Assembly: GCF_945859685.1 (NCBI RefSeq)
Contig: NC_079148.1
Coordinates: 26,671,946-26,735,945, forward strand
Direction: 5' to 3'
DNA: 64,000 nucleotides
Source of the DNA: Eupeodes corollae
Lineage: Eukaryota; Arthropoda; Insecta; Diptera; Syrphidae
Shown: in pieces, positions 48,316-61,885 of the stretch
Layout: each line of letters opens with the position of its first letter
How positions within the stretch are numbered: position 1 is the stretch's first letter
The notes under the pieces: model-generated
The model's input: only the letters and a program-made list of their open reading frames with translations
Told to the model about the DNA's origin: nothing
Database searches by the model: none
Program-made: the position numbers and the translations under genes

Positions 48316-51300
48316 AAGTGGACTTTATTGGCAAGTTGACAATAAACCTTTTCCTTTTTTTTTAAAGTCAAGTCTACTTACATATGTCAAAATTTCAGCT
48401 GATCATATTCTTTTATTCAACTGAAAGCCGAACTTCATAGATCTGTAATTTATTTATTATGTGCAAAATTTTATGTAAAGTTTTGTGTTAAAGAACTTCT
48501 TAGACTTTTTCGTTGCAATGCACAACACAACTTATTATGGAAGTATTTTGTTGATAATAATGTTGTTGGTACTTTCTGCACGGTCGACAAGATAGTGAAG
48601 TAAAGTTCCAAGTCTTAAACAAATGAAATCTGAAAATTATACAGTTGACAGCAAATGAAGCGTCTTATGTTATGTGAACCTGTCAATTGGCTTTTTTAGG
48701 AAACTGATGTTTATGTGTCAACATTTTATCTTGCTTTCAGTTTATCGTTAAAAAGATAAGTGATTTGCAAATACATATTTAAATAATATTTACTTCTTGG
48801 ATAACTTGCCTCAAAAGAACAATTTCCATGTGTCAAACATATTTCCACCGGAAGACAAAGTTCTGTTAGATCAGTACAAACAAATATGGTATATTTAATG
48901 GACATAATTATTTTTCAATAAAATATTCTACCGCTTAATATACTACAGATATTTCATGGAAATTTCCTGGTTTGTCAATAAAAAATGCCATCAAAGTTAA
49001 CTGCGCATCACAAATCACCATCTCCAGCACTTTATTTTTGTTTTTGTTTGTAACTTCAAAAAGATTAGCATGCAAAAGGTGCAATTCTGCCATTAACAAT
49101 CATGTCGTATATGCAATTTATTACTTGCATTTTTATTAAATACCTTAATTTAAACAAGTCACATCTCATTCATCGCTCAATTTTGCATTGCGACCCACTT
49201 TTTGCTTAGATTGCGTATGTGAACGACTTTAAATTGAAGTGTTTTAAAATGACTATGATCTTAATCAATTTTAAACAATTCCAATAGCAAGCCATTTTTG
49301 AAAGAGGTGCGACAACATGATTTAAATTAAAAATGTCAATGTCAATTTTCCCGCTCTACGCTATAGGAAATTTCAAAATGATAAGAAAAAGAACTTCCAT
49401 TTCCAAGTATTATGACACCCACCTATGTTGGTAGATATTTTTATTAGTATATCATAAAATAGTTTGTTTTGAATTTCAAAACGTGAACTCTCGTACATTT
49501 AAAATAATTTTTCAATATGAATTCAAAAAACGTTTGAAACATTAAGTCGCGCGTTCCTGAATTTTGTCCACGAATTGTAAACAAGACCTCACATTAAGCT
49601 GTGAATACACTTCGATCTAAATGTAAATTCTAATCATTACAATATTCAAAATTGCCAAAATATTTTGATAAAATAACATTTTGTTGACACAAAATACAAA
49701 CGAGACGTGTGTCTTATTTAATTATAGCATAGTTTCATGCCAAGACTGGGGAAATCAATAAAAAAAGCTGATCGATGGAATACTAATCGAACACAACGCA
49801 CATTCAAACAAAAGTGAGTCAATAGTAATCGAACAAACCTTAAATAGTTATTTGTAGTAAGTGTCAGTTCACACGTGGAAAAGAAGCTTTAGGCTACGAT
49901 TTTAAGTGATTTTGTTTTTATCTCTCACTTGTGTTGCGTCGTGTGAAAGAACGCCAAATCTTAAAAACACTTCTTTCCACGTGTAAATAGCGACAAAGTT
50001 AAACTAAAATGCACTTAAGTAGTATCTAAAGGGTATGTAGTTATGTTCCAGGCGAGATCATAAAACAATTAAAAAACTTAACACATAAACTAGACACATT
50101 TTTTAGGCTACTTGTTCCGACGTTTCTTCATTTAAGATGGTTAAAAAGTATGAGAGTGATACTGACATTTAAAAAATAAAAATGATTGGGATCCAGTTAA
50201 ACTGATGAAACGTCAAAATAAATCATCCAATGTGAATACAGTTATTAACTATTACTCTAACATAAGAACAATTTTAAAAATGTGATTTACCATTATTGAC
50301 AGCAATGGTAAACAATCGATGAACTTATAGTTTCTGGCATGCTCATATTCCTTCGATCTCAATGCCTGGCTGGCATATTAATTAGTTGTCAGAATGATTA
50401 ATTCAAACAATTTTATGCCTATCCAAACAGTTAGAAATGACGTCATTGCAATAAAATCACGTTTTAATTAACTAAATATATGCATTCATACTCTAGACAT
50501 GCTACAACGAAGCTGAGAATGCCATGTACATAATATTTGCCGCCAATATCAGAAATAAATGTCAATTAAAAAATAAACTCTATTGAACATTATTGAAATA
50601 GCACCTTTGTTTATCATCTGGTATATTAATGTCAACTTCTCACTTCAACTAGGAAAGAAAAATCCCCTTCGTCTCTCTGTATGTCAAGTTCATTACGAGG
50701 AATGCCAACGAAATGAACAGAGATTATGTTGATGCAGGGGCTGGGAAAATTTCAAGTACATATTCAAAGATGACGTTTAATGCATCAAATAAAAATAAAA
50801 GTACTAGATTATTAGCTCTTTTTGCAGAGCGGAAGTTTTTCCTCCGTCAATTAAGTATTGTGAGATTTTAAAAACGTTCACAAGCAGATGGGGCGCCAAT
50901 TCTCGGATTGATGTGCATTTGATTTGCATACAAATTTATATTGAATCAAGTTATTTATATTCTTTGAAGTGCAATATAATTTGTATACAAACCATAATAT
51001 GATGAACGTCGCCGTGTCAGTCCTATCCAAAAGTATTGATTAGATGCTACAAATTATTGTTTATCTTTTGTTCAAGACCTTGAAAAATATACTGAAGTAC
51101 CTACATAAATGAATAAATTATAATTATAAAACAATGATTATTCTTTTTGCTGTAACTTTCCTCTGTGAAAGAAAACAAGTTCCCATAATTGAGTTGGTTA
51201 AGTTTTTTAATTGGCGAATTACCTGGGTTATCCCTAAATTGTTTGTGAATCAAAAATTTCGTAATTAGTGGATTACCCAGTCTTATTTACAAGAGTATTT

Positions 51301-53529
51301 CAAAAGTTGCTTGAATAGTTGAACTCATTTTGTGTTGACATTAACTAAAACACGTCAGCTGAGAAAATTTTAAGGTAGGTACCTACCTCCAATACTAATT
51401 CTCTTAATTTAAGAGGAAGTGTTTGCTGGTTCTTATGCCGGCCTAGCCTACGTTAAATACGCATCTTCTATGAAATAAACGCCATTTAATTTAACAATCT
51501 ATAAAAATGTTTAATGTTAATAAGCTTTTACTTATAATTATAAGGCAACGTCAACCCTAAGCGATAAAAAGATGTAAGAACATAATTTTACAAAAAAAAA
51601 AATCCGAGTGCTTGATGGGCCCGAACTTTAAACCTAATCCGAAACTGTTTACATGTATAATTGAGTTGAAATATACGTTGCAATTAGCGCAAGTGTATCT
51701 TGATTCAAATCATTTACCAGAAATTTCTTGAATTTATTTCATAAAATGGACAAGAATTTGTTTATGATCACAACTGGTTTTGTTTATAATTAATTTGTAT
51801 ATATTACTTACTTATTTAAGATCATAACAATCATTTCCCAAGATAGTTTATCTTTGTTTGAGATTTTTTTTTATAATTGTGTCTTAACAGATAAATGCAT
51901 TAGAATTATGTTTTGATTCAGTAACATTAAATGTTATGAGTCAGAGTCACACAAACTTACCTTTTTTAACTCTGTTAAACTGTTTTCTATTGAATGAATA
52001 ATTGTGCACAGTCATTAATTTAACAAAATTAGATACTATACAAAAATACAGCATTAATTTATAATATGTCACACAACGACACCGGTTTATTGTTTTTATA
52101 AACAAATATTTGCAATTTCTGGTTATAACTAAGATTATCAATTGGTTGGACATATTTGCTTTATAAAATATGAGTTATATTAGCAAATAAACAATTAAAT
52201 AAAACCATATTAAATATTTTTTAAATATTGTTCAAGAAACGGTCAATTTTTTTGCTTTTATTTCTGTAATTTTCTGTTCAAATTAAGTTGAAATACTAAA
52301 TTTGACAGTATCAAATTATCACAGAAAAGTATACACGAACAGACCTTATGCGTTCCATTTCCACTAACCACAGCCTCTTCCTAATCTTTTAGTTGTCAAA
52401 TTGAGTAAGGGTTTGCTAACACTTCTCCCATTTGTAAAAATTCAAAATTAAGAAATCCATATTGCTCTAAAAATTAAAATTGTATGTACAGCAAGTAAAA
52501 TTTAAAATAAATACAAGTTAATTGTCATTTAGCTTTAATAATTTCAACTTTAATAAAAGATTAGTTAACATGCATTAGAGATGAAATCAGATTCAAGTTA
52601 ATTTATTGACTGATGGTGCATCGTTGTACGAAATTGATATTGTCTGGCCTTGAGACAAGTACTAACTTTTGTTTCCAATCTCTAAGCTTAAAAATAAGTG
52701 TTGTTTTTTAAGAAATCAAATGAATTAAAAATCAATTTATCAAAATTGTAAATTACCAATGTACCTTTAGTAATTTAAATTTGAATGAATTTATATTAGA
52801 AAAAAAATAAAGTTGAATAAATAAAAAGAGCAACGCACTGAGAAAAATTTTAAAAACAGACATTTTTCAATTTTAATTGATTCTTAATGCTTATTTACAT
52901 CCTTCTTTAGACAATTAAATAACATTGTTTATGATAGATCTTAATGAAGACAGTTTAAGAAATACATATTTTTTTGAAAGACTTATAAAATTAAGTTTGT
53001 TATTTTGAAGAATTTTCACCACAGGCTTAACATTTAAAATAAATTTTGCAGATGTGTAATATTGTATAATAAAAGTATAACAAATTAACATCCTATAAAT
53101 ATTTTTTTTACTTTTTTTTTGAGTGTATATCAAAGACTGAAAATATTAACTTATCCTTAAGTTAATGAATATTTAATCGCATTTGCATTTTTTTCATACC
53201 AGCAGTATGGTTACTTGAAATTAAATATTAGGTCAATTTTCAGAACCAAAACAACTTTTCGAAGTCCGATTTTAACAATAAGTTAATTTCATAGAGTTCA
53301 ATGAATCGAAAAATATTTTGTTTCCAGTTAAAAAGAAAAAAAATCCGTTTCAACTTTTTAAGTTCAACTTTAAAGTTGTTGTTTTGTTTAACTAAAATTT
53401 TGAAATGTTGTTACCTTGAATTGACCTAATGTGTATATAATTTACAGTTGTTAAGTAACTTTTTATTCTAAAATAGATGCAATTTTCATTATTTAATATT
53501 TTAAATATTAAAACGTTAAATACTTACTT
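48316..53529. other. AT-rich intron DNA, no gene seen
   Basis: 5.2 kb without any recognised coding domain, TIR or RNA gene. Open frames are short and of biased composition. Confidence 0.4.
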
Positions 53530-54790
53530 TAGGTCCTCAGACCTGTTAAGTCTGTTGGGAACCCCTTAAGGAGCCTAGGGCCTCTACTACGCCTACGCGC
53601 CATTGTGTACGGTTTCCGGAGATGTGTTTCACCTCCCTCCAACTCATGCCTAGTGACGCTGATTCAGCATCGACTGCCCGACGCCATGTGCTTCTCGGTC
53701 GTCCAGCTCTTATTCCTTCTTGTGTGAGCGGATTATACTGCATTGCTTGGCCTGCAATGCAGTCGTTACCTTTTCGAAGCATATGTTCAATCCATTGCCA
53801 TTTTAGTCTTCGTAGTATAGATTCTATAGGTTCCTGACCTGTCCTTCTATGAAGGACCTTATTTGAAATACGGTTTGGGCAGAAAATCCCTAGGATGTTA
53901 CGAAGACATCAATTTACGAAGGTTGGCATCTTTCTTGTTATGGCTAAAGTAACCTTCCAAGGGCTGCACCCATAAAGAAGCACAGATTCGACATTTGTGT
54001 GAATTTTTGACAGCATACCGAACGCCGCTTTTGCTTTGCCGATGATGACGCCTTGTTTGGTTCCACCTTCGATGAAAACGAGGCTTCCAAGGTATTGAAA
54101 GCTCTCCACTTTTTCCACCGGTTGCGAGAAAATTTTTATTTGGGTTCCGAGGCTGATCATTTTTTTTTGCCGGAATTAATTTTCAGCCCCACAACTTCTG
54201 CTTCTCTCTCCACACTTGTTGGCATTTGATGGAGATCCATAATCCTATGAGAGAGTAAGCAAACAGCGTACTCGTAATCCAAATGCTTTAAATAGGATGT
54301 CAAAGCCCATTGAATCTCTCCGCTACCTTACAGAGCTGGGAGCATTACATCGATTATCAGCAACAAAAACAATATTGGGACAGAATACAGCCCTGTATGA
54401 CTCCGCTTCGGATTTGAAAATCATCTGACAACCTACCATCGTGCAGAACGTCACACTTGGATCCGTCATATGCTGATTTAAGAATAGCAATTAGTTTTTC
54501 TGGGATGCCTCTCCTCCGCAAAGCTAACCAGATATACTACCTGTTAAAGCTATCAAAGTCTCAAAGTTCATGAAAAGCTGGTGATCGATATTCAAGGCAC
54601 TGTTCAATAATGATCCGCAGGGTGTTAATCTAATACAATCCTCCCAGTTTTCGCAATTTTAAGATCTCCTTTTTTTCGGGAGCTTGACGATAATTCCCTT
54701 CTTCCACTCATGGGGGAAGCTTTCGGTTGGTACCATTGATATTGCATTTGTATCTCGATGGCTGTCTTCGTTGAGTAGTTCTGCATTTGA
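53530..54790 (-). pseudogene. RTE/BovB-like non-LTR retrotransposon relic, second type
   Basis: Minus-strand pieces in 5' to 3' order: a weak RT part around 54750-54200 (including SLHDGRLSDDF-like sequence and GLYSVPIL), then EKVESFQYLGSLVF, GKAKAAFGMLSKI and SVLLYGCSPWKV. The C-terminus reads AGRPRSTWRRAVDAESASLG, with MSWREVKHISGNRTQWR. The last block is typical of the end of this type of RT. It is distinct from the family at 31487 and 62394. Many frameshifts and stops, with large parts missing. Confidence 0.7.
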
Positions 54791-55057
54791 AATTATGTGT
54801 TTTCTATAGGGGAAAAAAAATCAAACTATTAATGTTGATATTATTTAGTTTTGTTAGTGAAAATGGACTAACTGGGCTTTTATTTTGCTAGGGAAAACAA
54901 TAGAAAAGATAATTAAGTTTTGCTATGTTTCCAGCAAATATTTATCTAGGTTTAGATTAAATAAATCTCTTAAGTGTTTCCACCGTACAAGAAGATTTAA
55001 AAATTATTAAGTTTGATAGGATTTTCTGAAGTGCAAATGGTGTTTCTTATGAAAATA

Positions 55058-57265
55058 AAATGCACGACTGGGTCGCACGAACTTGCTCCTGTATGCTAAG
55101 AGTCTGTTTAAAAAAGTACTTATATAAGATTTAAAAATATAATTTTAAAATATGTTTGTCTTCAAAGATATTAATGCCATCTGATTTGTCAAAAAACCGC
55201 ACGATCTTTGTATATGAAAACCATAGCACTCTCACGAGCAGAAACTTTTAGGGCGACCAGATGCCGAGTCGTTGGGGTGGCGTTAGTATCGAAAGTGGAG
55301 AAATTCAGCGGGAGCGAGAGAAAAATATTATTTCTATTTACATAAGCAGCCAGCAGAATAAGGGAGATAATTAATTTTCGACCCAAAAAGTCTACAAAAT
55401 TTCCTTCATCCTATTTGAGTCTATCCTCGTATATGTTTTCACATAAAGAGCTTCCATATGAAGGTTCATGAATTTGTTTTTGTTTTATTTATATCAATGC
55501 GCTTTATATAAAAAACAAAATGGCTTAATATTGTATCTAATAAGGGGATGAAACAAACTTTTGCATGCTTACGTCAGCTGTTTAGGATCTTTTACCGATA
55601 TTTGTTTTTATTTACAATCGTAAGTCTGCTTTTACTCGGGTAGGATCTTCGTATATGAAAAATGGTGTCTATCATGTATAAAGCTACGATGCGATTCATA
55701 TAGATTCAACTTGTTCCTTCAAAGCTTTTTTCCTTTAGGTTTAGATAGCTTTATTGTAATTTCATATTAAAAGAACCAGGATGGAAAACAAATAAGATAA
55801 GAAAGAGGCAGACCTTGAATGTTTAAATTGTAAAGCGATCGCCTATTGGTTGTGTGGTTAGGTAGCAGGTAGATGTCTAAAACGAATAAAGAATAGTTCA
55901 TTGGAAAGCTTAGCTTTATGCAGATAGAATAAGGACATGTTTATTATGATAACGAAGGAATTTTATTGGTAGCTAGAAGGTAGATACTACATTCCTTCAT
56001 TACTACAAGTGTTCAGCGCAAACATGGAGTTTTTACGTTCAGTTTATTTATTTTGTTAAAGTTTAAATAAATAACAAGCATACGAACAGGTACAAGAAAT
56101 TGGTATTAATGTGTTGTTTACAGTCAGGCTTTTGTGCGTTTTGGATTTTAGTTAAGAAGTGACACGTGAGCAGCAGTTGTAGAAGTTGTACGTAATACCT
56201 TTCAAAATAGGTATAATATGTGTTCCTACGTTGAAAAAGTGATTCTAATAGAAAATACATATTCTCTTTCTGGCCCGTTTCTTTAACTTGTACTGAGTAT
56301 TTATTCTTTTATATAGACTAACGCAAGTTAAATATGTGTGAAAGAACCTTATTCGTAAAGAATAATATTTTAAAATCACATATACAAAGTGACCAAGATA
56401 TTACTTCTTGATAGACACTTTAAAATAGATTGTTGATTAAATATATCATATAAATGTGTACCAAATGCATTAATTTGGATGAAAGATAGGAATGTATTTA
56501 CAATTTGGCAAAATAATGCGCCCTTTGGGGCTCATGCACAGTTAATAATTTAAAAAAAAAATATTTTAAGATTCAAAATTTTACCTGAAAAATAAGTTTG
56601 TCTTCAAAAATTTGAATGTCATTTTATTAATCAAAAAACAGTTGATTTTTCAAATTTTTATTTTGATAATCGTTAGAGCGTTTTTTTTTTTAAATTAATT
56701 TTTTATATATAAAATTTTCCAATTTTGTTCTAAAAATATTTTTGGAATGCAGTTGTTTAGTGATTGTAAATATACGTCATATATTTGAATTTCGTAAAAA
56801 ATTGTTGACCCGTTTTTGAGATATAGAATTTTGAAAAATAAAAATTCAATATTTTTTTAAAAATTCAAAAAATTAAAAATTACATTTTTGATAATCAAAT
56901 ATTATTAAGGCAATATAGGAGCTTATTCAGAAAAAAAATTATTAAAATCAGTTCATAAGTTGCTGAGAAAATTAAAAAACAAAATAACGGTTCTATGAGC
57001 GGTACCTTTCCTGAGCAATACAAAAATATGATTTTCTTATAGAAAGAAGCCAAGTTAAAAAATAAAATTTTAGAGAAAATTAAAAAAAAATCTATCGGTT
57101 TGTTTTTGAGAAAATTCGAAATTTCGTTTTTTGACCAAAAAAATTGTATGGGTGCCACTGTTAGTTTTGATCTTAAAAAAAAATGAAAAAAACGCCTAAC
57201 GCGAATCTGCTCAAAACCTTAACTTCCAAGTTTGAACTCAATCGACCCAATGGTTTAGGCTGTAG
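55058..57265 (-). repeat. Dispersed repeat R1, copy 2 (inverted and longer)
   Basis: Colinear with 9037-10335 on the opposite strand, from ATGCACGACTGGGTCGCACG at about 55060 to CGACCCAATGGTTTAGGC at about 57265. It holds extra sequence at about 55200-55740 and 56280-56620 absent from copy 1. An internal direct repeat (AAATAAGTTTGTCTTCAAA at 56590, related to 55147) suggests a tandem structure. No coding frame was recognised. Confidence 0.65.
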
Positions 57266-57282
57266 GAGCGTGGACAGACAGA

Positions 57283-57440
57283 CGAAACCGACCGGACGGA
57301 ATCGCGGGACCCACTTTTTTCGACTTCTCTAACATCGTAATATCATGTTTGATTAAAATCTCGAGTTCGAAATTTTGCACGAATGCAAAACTTGCCATAT
57401 AGTTCCTATATGTCGCAAGTAAAAAAGTAAGATAGTTTGA
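57283..57440. repeat. Left arm of an inverted repeat pair around the rosa element
   Basis: CCACTTTTTTCGACTTCTCT, AATCTCGAGTTCGA and CTATATGTCGCAAGTAA recur inverted at about 59300-59440, each side of the DD41D transposon. Together with similarity extending at 57180-57260 and 59460-59560, this marks a second R1-related copy in opposite orientation. Confidence 0.6.
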
Positions 57441-57980
57441 TGCGTGTAAAACAATGAAGAACTAAATAGTTCAGCTACATATGAGAATATGCTACCTTCT
57501 CCATGTGCAATTTTTTTTAAATTTGTTTAAAACGAAACTATATTTTTTGTACACAAACATGCAAATAAACAGACCTAATGCATTTTCTGTAAAACCAACT
57601 CCTCCACATAGGTTTTTCTTCACAAATTTTGATATATACAAAATTGAGGCTAGCTTCAAGCTCACTTCAACACCACGTGTTAATGTATTAGTCTACGAAC
57701 AAACCCCTTCCTTGAAGCAATTTTTAAATTAACTTTTTTATAGAATCTCAATTTGCAGATATTTTCTTACCATTTCTTCTTGAAAATTGTGCATTTTATT
57801 AGTTTTAGTTAGTTTTTTTTTGCTACAATTAATTTTAACTTTTGATTTTCACAAAAGATGCTTCTATTTGTGTTTTTTTTTTGTATTATTATTCTGACGG
57901 GTCTTCTTTTAGTTGTACCTATTTTTAAATATAAAAATCTGGCTACTGCCGATGCGTTTTCTTGGAAATTTTCTATTATA

Positions 57981-59278
57981 CAAAAGGGTGTCCCAAAATT
58001 AACTCAAGATTTGAATTAAATAGAAAACGCCGTTTTTAGTCTTTTGATAGTTATATTTTTATTGACTCGTAAAGTACATAGGATAGGGTTATGTATGGAA
58101 TAACACATCGGACAAATGGCCTCCACGGCTTTCCGCACTCTTTTGTTGAAATTTTCCATGACCATTCTGCATTAATGTGGCTGAATTTCATTGATGCAGC
58201 GTTGAACCTCCTCCTTTGATGCACGGGTTATTGTGGGCTTATTGACATAGACTTGTGATTTCAAATAACCCCATAAAAAGAAGTCTAATGGTGTTAAATC
58301 ACACGATCTAGGAGGCCAATTTTGATCACCGAAACGAGAGAGTACACGACCTGGAAATGTCTCATGCAGTAATTGAATTGTTTCACGGGCTGTATGACAT
58401 GTGGCACCGTCTTGTTGAAACCACATATCAATATCATCCAATTTTGGCAGAACTGTGTAATCATGTGCGATATCGAGCACCAGGAACAGTCACTGCTTGA
58501 CCAGCATCATTTTGAAAATATGGCCCAATTATGCCTCCAGCCCAAAATCCACACCATACAGTCACGCGTTGTGGATACATTTGTTTTTCGACAATCACAT
58601 GTAGGTTCTCCGAACCCCAAATGCGACTATTTTGGCGATTGACAAAGCCATCAAGATGAAAATGTGCTTCATCGCTTAGGATGATTTTGCTCGAAAAATC
58701 AGGGTCCATTTGTTGATGTTCAATAATCCAACGAACTCTCTTCTCCAACGAACTCTCTTCTCTGTCCATGGTCATTAGGCTTCAATTGTTGTGTTATTTG
58801 AATTTTGTAAGCATGAAGACACAGATCTTTGGTGAGTATACGCTGTAGAGAGGTTCTTGAAATTTCCAATTCTTGTCCACGACGTCGAATTGTGGTTCCT
58901 GGATTGTCAGCAACACTCTCACGCACTGCTTCGACATTCACATTTGAACGGCTTGTTTTTGGACGACCAGTGTGTTTGGCGTCTCCAACGGATCCAGTCT
59001 CCATGAATTTTTCAATTAATCTCTTCACAGTTGACGAAGTTAAAACACTATTCCGACCATATTTTGTATGAAATTTTCGAACTGCAGCCGCCAAGCTTTC
59101 ACTATTTTTGAAATATTCTTTAATAATGAAGACTCGTTGTTCTATCGTGTAACGCTCCATTTTTAATAACCCCATACTGTTAGCTGTCAAATTGCTTTTT
59201 TTTCAGGGTTGCCAACACTTCACTGCACAAATGGCGGCAAACTCAAATCTTGCGTTAATTTTGGGACAAAAACACTTG
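57981..59278 (-). mobile_element. Mariner-superfamily (DD41D, rosa-type) transposon with TIRs
   Basis: TIRs share TGTCCCAAAATTAAC, then CAAGATTTGA (57989-58013 and 59244-59266, inverted), with TA at each outer edge (57979-57980 and 59279-59280), the expected Tc1/mariner duplication. The outermost bases differ slightly in spacing between ends. Length is about 1.3 kb, the normal size of a complete element. It holds a damaged transposase gene. Confidence 0.85.
58172..59160 (-). pseudogene. DD41D mariner-type transposase, frameshifted
   Basis: The ATG is at 59160 (MERYTIEQRVFIIKEY), followed by a paired helix-turn-helix DNA-binding region (SSTVKRLIEKFMETGSV, GRPKTSR, GQELEISRTSLQRIL). The catalytic core has IILSDEAHF (first Asp), MWFQQDGATCHTA (second Asp) and CDLTPLDFFLWG (third Asp). 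Forty-one residues separate the second and third Asp, counted to PLD, which fits the rosa DD41D group. A duplication of about 15-17 bp at 58731-58764 (ACGAACTCTCTTCTC) and a small indel near 58465 shift the frame. A stop at 58172 truncates the C-terminus. All three Asp are preserved, so loss of function is recent. Confidence 0.85.
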
Positions 59279-59299
59279 TAATGAATTCGTAAACGGTAG

Positions 59300-59570
59300 C
59301 AACTTTAATCACATCTTACTTGCGACTAGGAACTACATACTCGTATATGGCCAGTTTTGTATTCTCGAACTTGAGATTTAAATCAAACATTACATTACTA
59401 TGGTAGAGAAGTCGAAAAAAGTGGGTAACTGATTCCGTCTGTCTGTTCTTATGTGCTGGTCTCTACAGCCCAAAGTATTGGTTCGATTGAATCCAAATTT
59501 GGAAATTAAAGTTTTGAGCCAATTCGCGATAGGCTTTTTTTTTAATTTTTCTTAAAGACTTTTGATGATC
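59300..59570. repeat. Right arm of the inverted repeat pair around the rosa element
   Basis: Inverted match to 57180-57440: CTTACTTGCGACTAGGAAC, CTCGAACTTGAGATTTAAAT, AGAAGTCGAAAAAAGTGGGT, then ATTGGTTCGATTGAATCC and GCCAATTCGCGATAGGC. It is diverged and non-coding. Confidence 0.55.
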
Positions 59571-59989
59571 AAAAATGTCATTGTTTTTTGTTATGATTTT
59601 AAAAATCATAATTTTTTAAGAAACTGAAACGCAAAACGTATATTAATAACTTCCAAATAACTGCATACCATAATTATTCTGAGTGTCATTAATACTTTAG
59701 TTGCTTTTTCATTTCGTTATTTTATAAATAAGTATATTATTCCCTACATATTTCATTAACAAAATGTTTGCAATCACTTAACTGCATTAAGATATACGAT
59801 AAACAACGCAAAATGGACACATGTAAGCGCTTCATTAATATTCAGTTTTTTGTTTTCTTTGCTGAGTTTGACATTTGCTCCGATTGACAGTTTGTCTTTT
59901 CACGAGTACCGTTAAAATAAAATGTTCAGTAGACATTTGCTTACATTTTTAAAACGATTTAGTGTAAGATCGTATGGTTTTATTTAAAA

Positions 59990-60475
59990 AGTTAATCATA
60001 GGGCAGAAAGGAAAAAACGCAAGCCTTGAAAAAAGGAACCTTGTTAATTTTTACGATAATAAAGGGGGAAACATACACAAAAAATTGCTGATATTTTAGA
60101 CATAAATCCAAATACTGTAGGTGATATTGTGCGGATGTATAAAAAAGAAGGAAGGAAAGCAAATCCTCGTTTAAGTGCTCCAAATTTTGTGCAAGAAGTG
60201 TTAATGGAATGCAAAAAGAAAATATCTGCATCAACTGTACGCCGAACCATAAAGACAATAATCGTGTTGAGCGAAAAAAGCCATTTATCAATATGCGCAA
60301 CAGGCAAATTCGGATCAAATTTGCGAGGTAACACAAAAATAAGGAATCAACTTGGTGGGATGATGTAATATTTGTTGACGAGAGTAAATACAACCTCTTT
60401 GGATCGAATGGAAGAATTATGGTGTGGCGCAAGCCAAATGAAGAGCTTACATTTTGTAATCATAAAATATAGGAA
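59990..60475 (+). pseudogene. Tc1-like transposase relic, truncated after the first catalytic Asp
   Basis: Plus-strand pieces in two or three frames: LEKRNLVNFYDNKGGN, ILDINPNTVGDIVRMYKKEG, GRKANPRLSAPNF, KKKISASTVRRTIK, then VIFVDESKYNLFGSNGRIMV, with WRKPNEEL. VDESKYNLFG contains the first Asp of the Tc1 DDE core. Nothing resembling the second or third acidic block follows. Different lineage from the DD41D element 0.8 kb to the left. Confidence 0.75.
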
Positions 60476-60480
60476 ATATT

Positions 60481-61612
60481 TTTTAAACATGTACTTTGAC
60501 CCTCCGAAGGAATTTTTTTGAATCATTCCAAAAAAGCACTTACAAAATTACTATCCTTCATACTTTTTCACAAGAATGAATGATGTATAGTACAGAATTC
60601 ACATACATAGATTCTAACGAAAGTATTTGCAAACCTTGTCAATTGAATTTTAAGTTGCCTAATTTTTTGATTTAAGTTTAATAGAACAAGGATTTATCCA
60701 TACCGTGGGACTTAAAAAAGAAATAATATCATTTCGGTATAATCTTTGACGCGTATTTAAAATCGTACGTATTGATAATATTCAAAGTTCAATTTAAGTA
60801 CACAAATATAGAATGTTCTTGTTTATCAACACTTAGGATCACGTAGGACTATAAAAAAGTCATTAAACTTAAATGACGAGCAACAAAAATTCTATCCCAA
60901 TGGAAGTTTTTTGGAAACTTTATAAACGTTATCAGCATGCCAATTATTATATTTTTATTTCATACCTAAATATTTTATATTTTTCTTCTAAGAGCTGTTA
61001 TTATTCTTAAAAACTACTTTTATGTATCTCAAGAAATTTATATACATAAATATTTCTTTGAATATCAAATAGCAGCTGAAACTTACCATAAACACTAAAC
61101 TCAAATCATACATCTCCAAACGAAATATTAAGTTTTTTATTAAACATAATCCTAATTAGTATTCTGACGAGGTTCAGAAATCTTTCTTAGAACAAGTAGA
61201 GGTAGTGAATAAGTGAGTGATAGGTTTGTTGGTTGGTGTATACTGACTATTAAGAATTATAATATGAGTGACTCTTGAATTTTGAATTTACCGCCCAAAG
61301 TTTTGTGCAAATTTTTAATACCTTTTTTTGAAATTGCCTACTGATTTATCACGACCAAATCAAACGGAAAATATTAATCAATATGCAAATTGATAAATCT
61401 GGGTTTTACGCCAGAATAAACATATCAACATACAATCATATAAAAAGGATGGGCAAAGTTCTTTGAAATGACGCGGATTTTAAACTTTGCACCAAACCGT
61501 TAATGTGAAATAGGTTCTAAAGTATTTACTCGTGATAATCGCGGTTTAACAATTTTCATTATTTAAACATTGACTTAATTTTAATCAATTCATTTGTTTC
61601 CATTTTTTTCAG
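60481..61612. other. End of the giant NRF intron
   Basis: AT-rich, nothing recognised apart from the 3' splice signal: a T-rich tract at 61594-61610 and AG at 61611-61612. Confidence 0.5.
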
Positions 61613-61815
61613 TGTATGATGCATCAGCCAAAGGATTATCAGGCGTTGAAAACGGTTTGGTTTATCAATTTGGACATTACGATCAATGCATTGAACTCAA
61701 TAAACATGTAGAAGTTGAATTGGGTTATAATATTCCAATCAGGTCTAAATATTGTTTAGCTGATGTTAAAATGGATGGTCTTAAGATACAAAAACTAGGC
61801 TCAAGAAAAATTCGG
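61613..61815 (+). CDS. NRF-6-family membrane protein, exon 2
   Basis: Starts phase 1: two bases TG join the A from exon 1 to make Met, giving MYDASAKGLSGVENGLVYQF, then GHYDQCIEL and KYCLADVKMD. These are the core Cys motifs of the NRF domain, where DQC and YC are paired in the family. Ends R/GTAACT in phase 0. Reading on would stop after two codons. It is 46.4 kb from exon 1. Confidence 0.88.
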
Positions 61816-61885
61816 GTAACTTAAATCTACTTAACAACAATTTTTTTTATTAATTGAACCTATTTTATGAATTTTCTATTTACAG

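Noticed and set aside
55189..55386. Minus-strand frame with a hydrophobic start
   Set aside because: Lies in the R1 copy 2 insertion, with no counterpart in copy 1 and no known domain.
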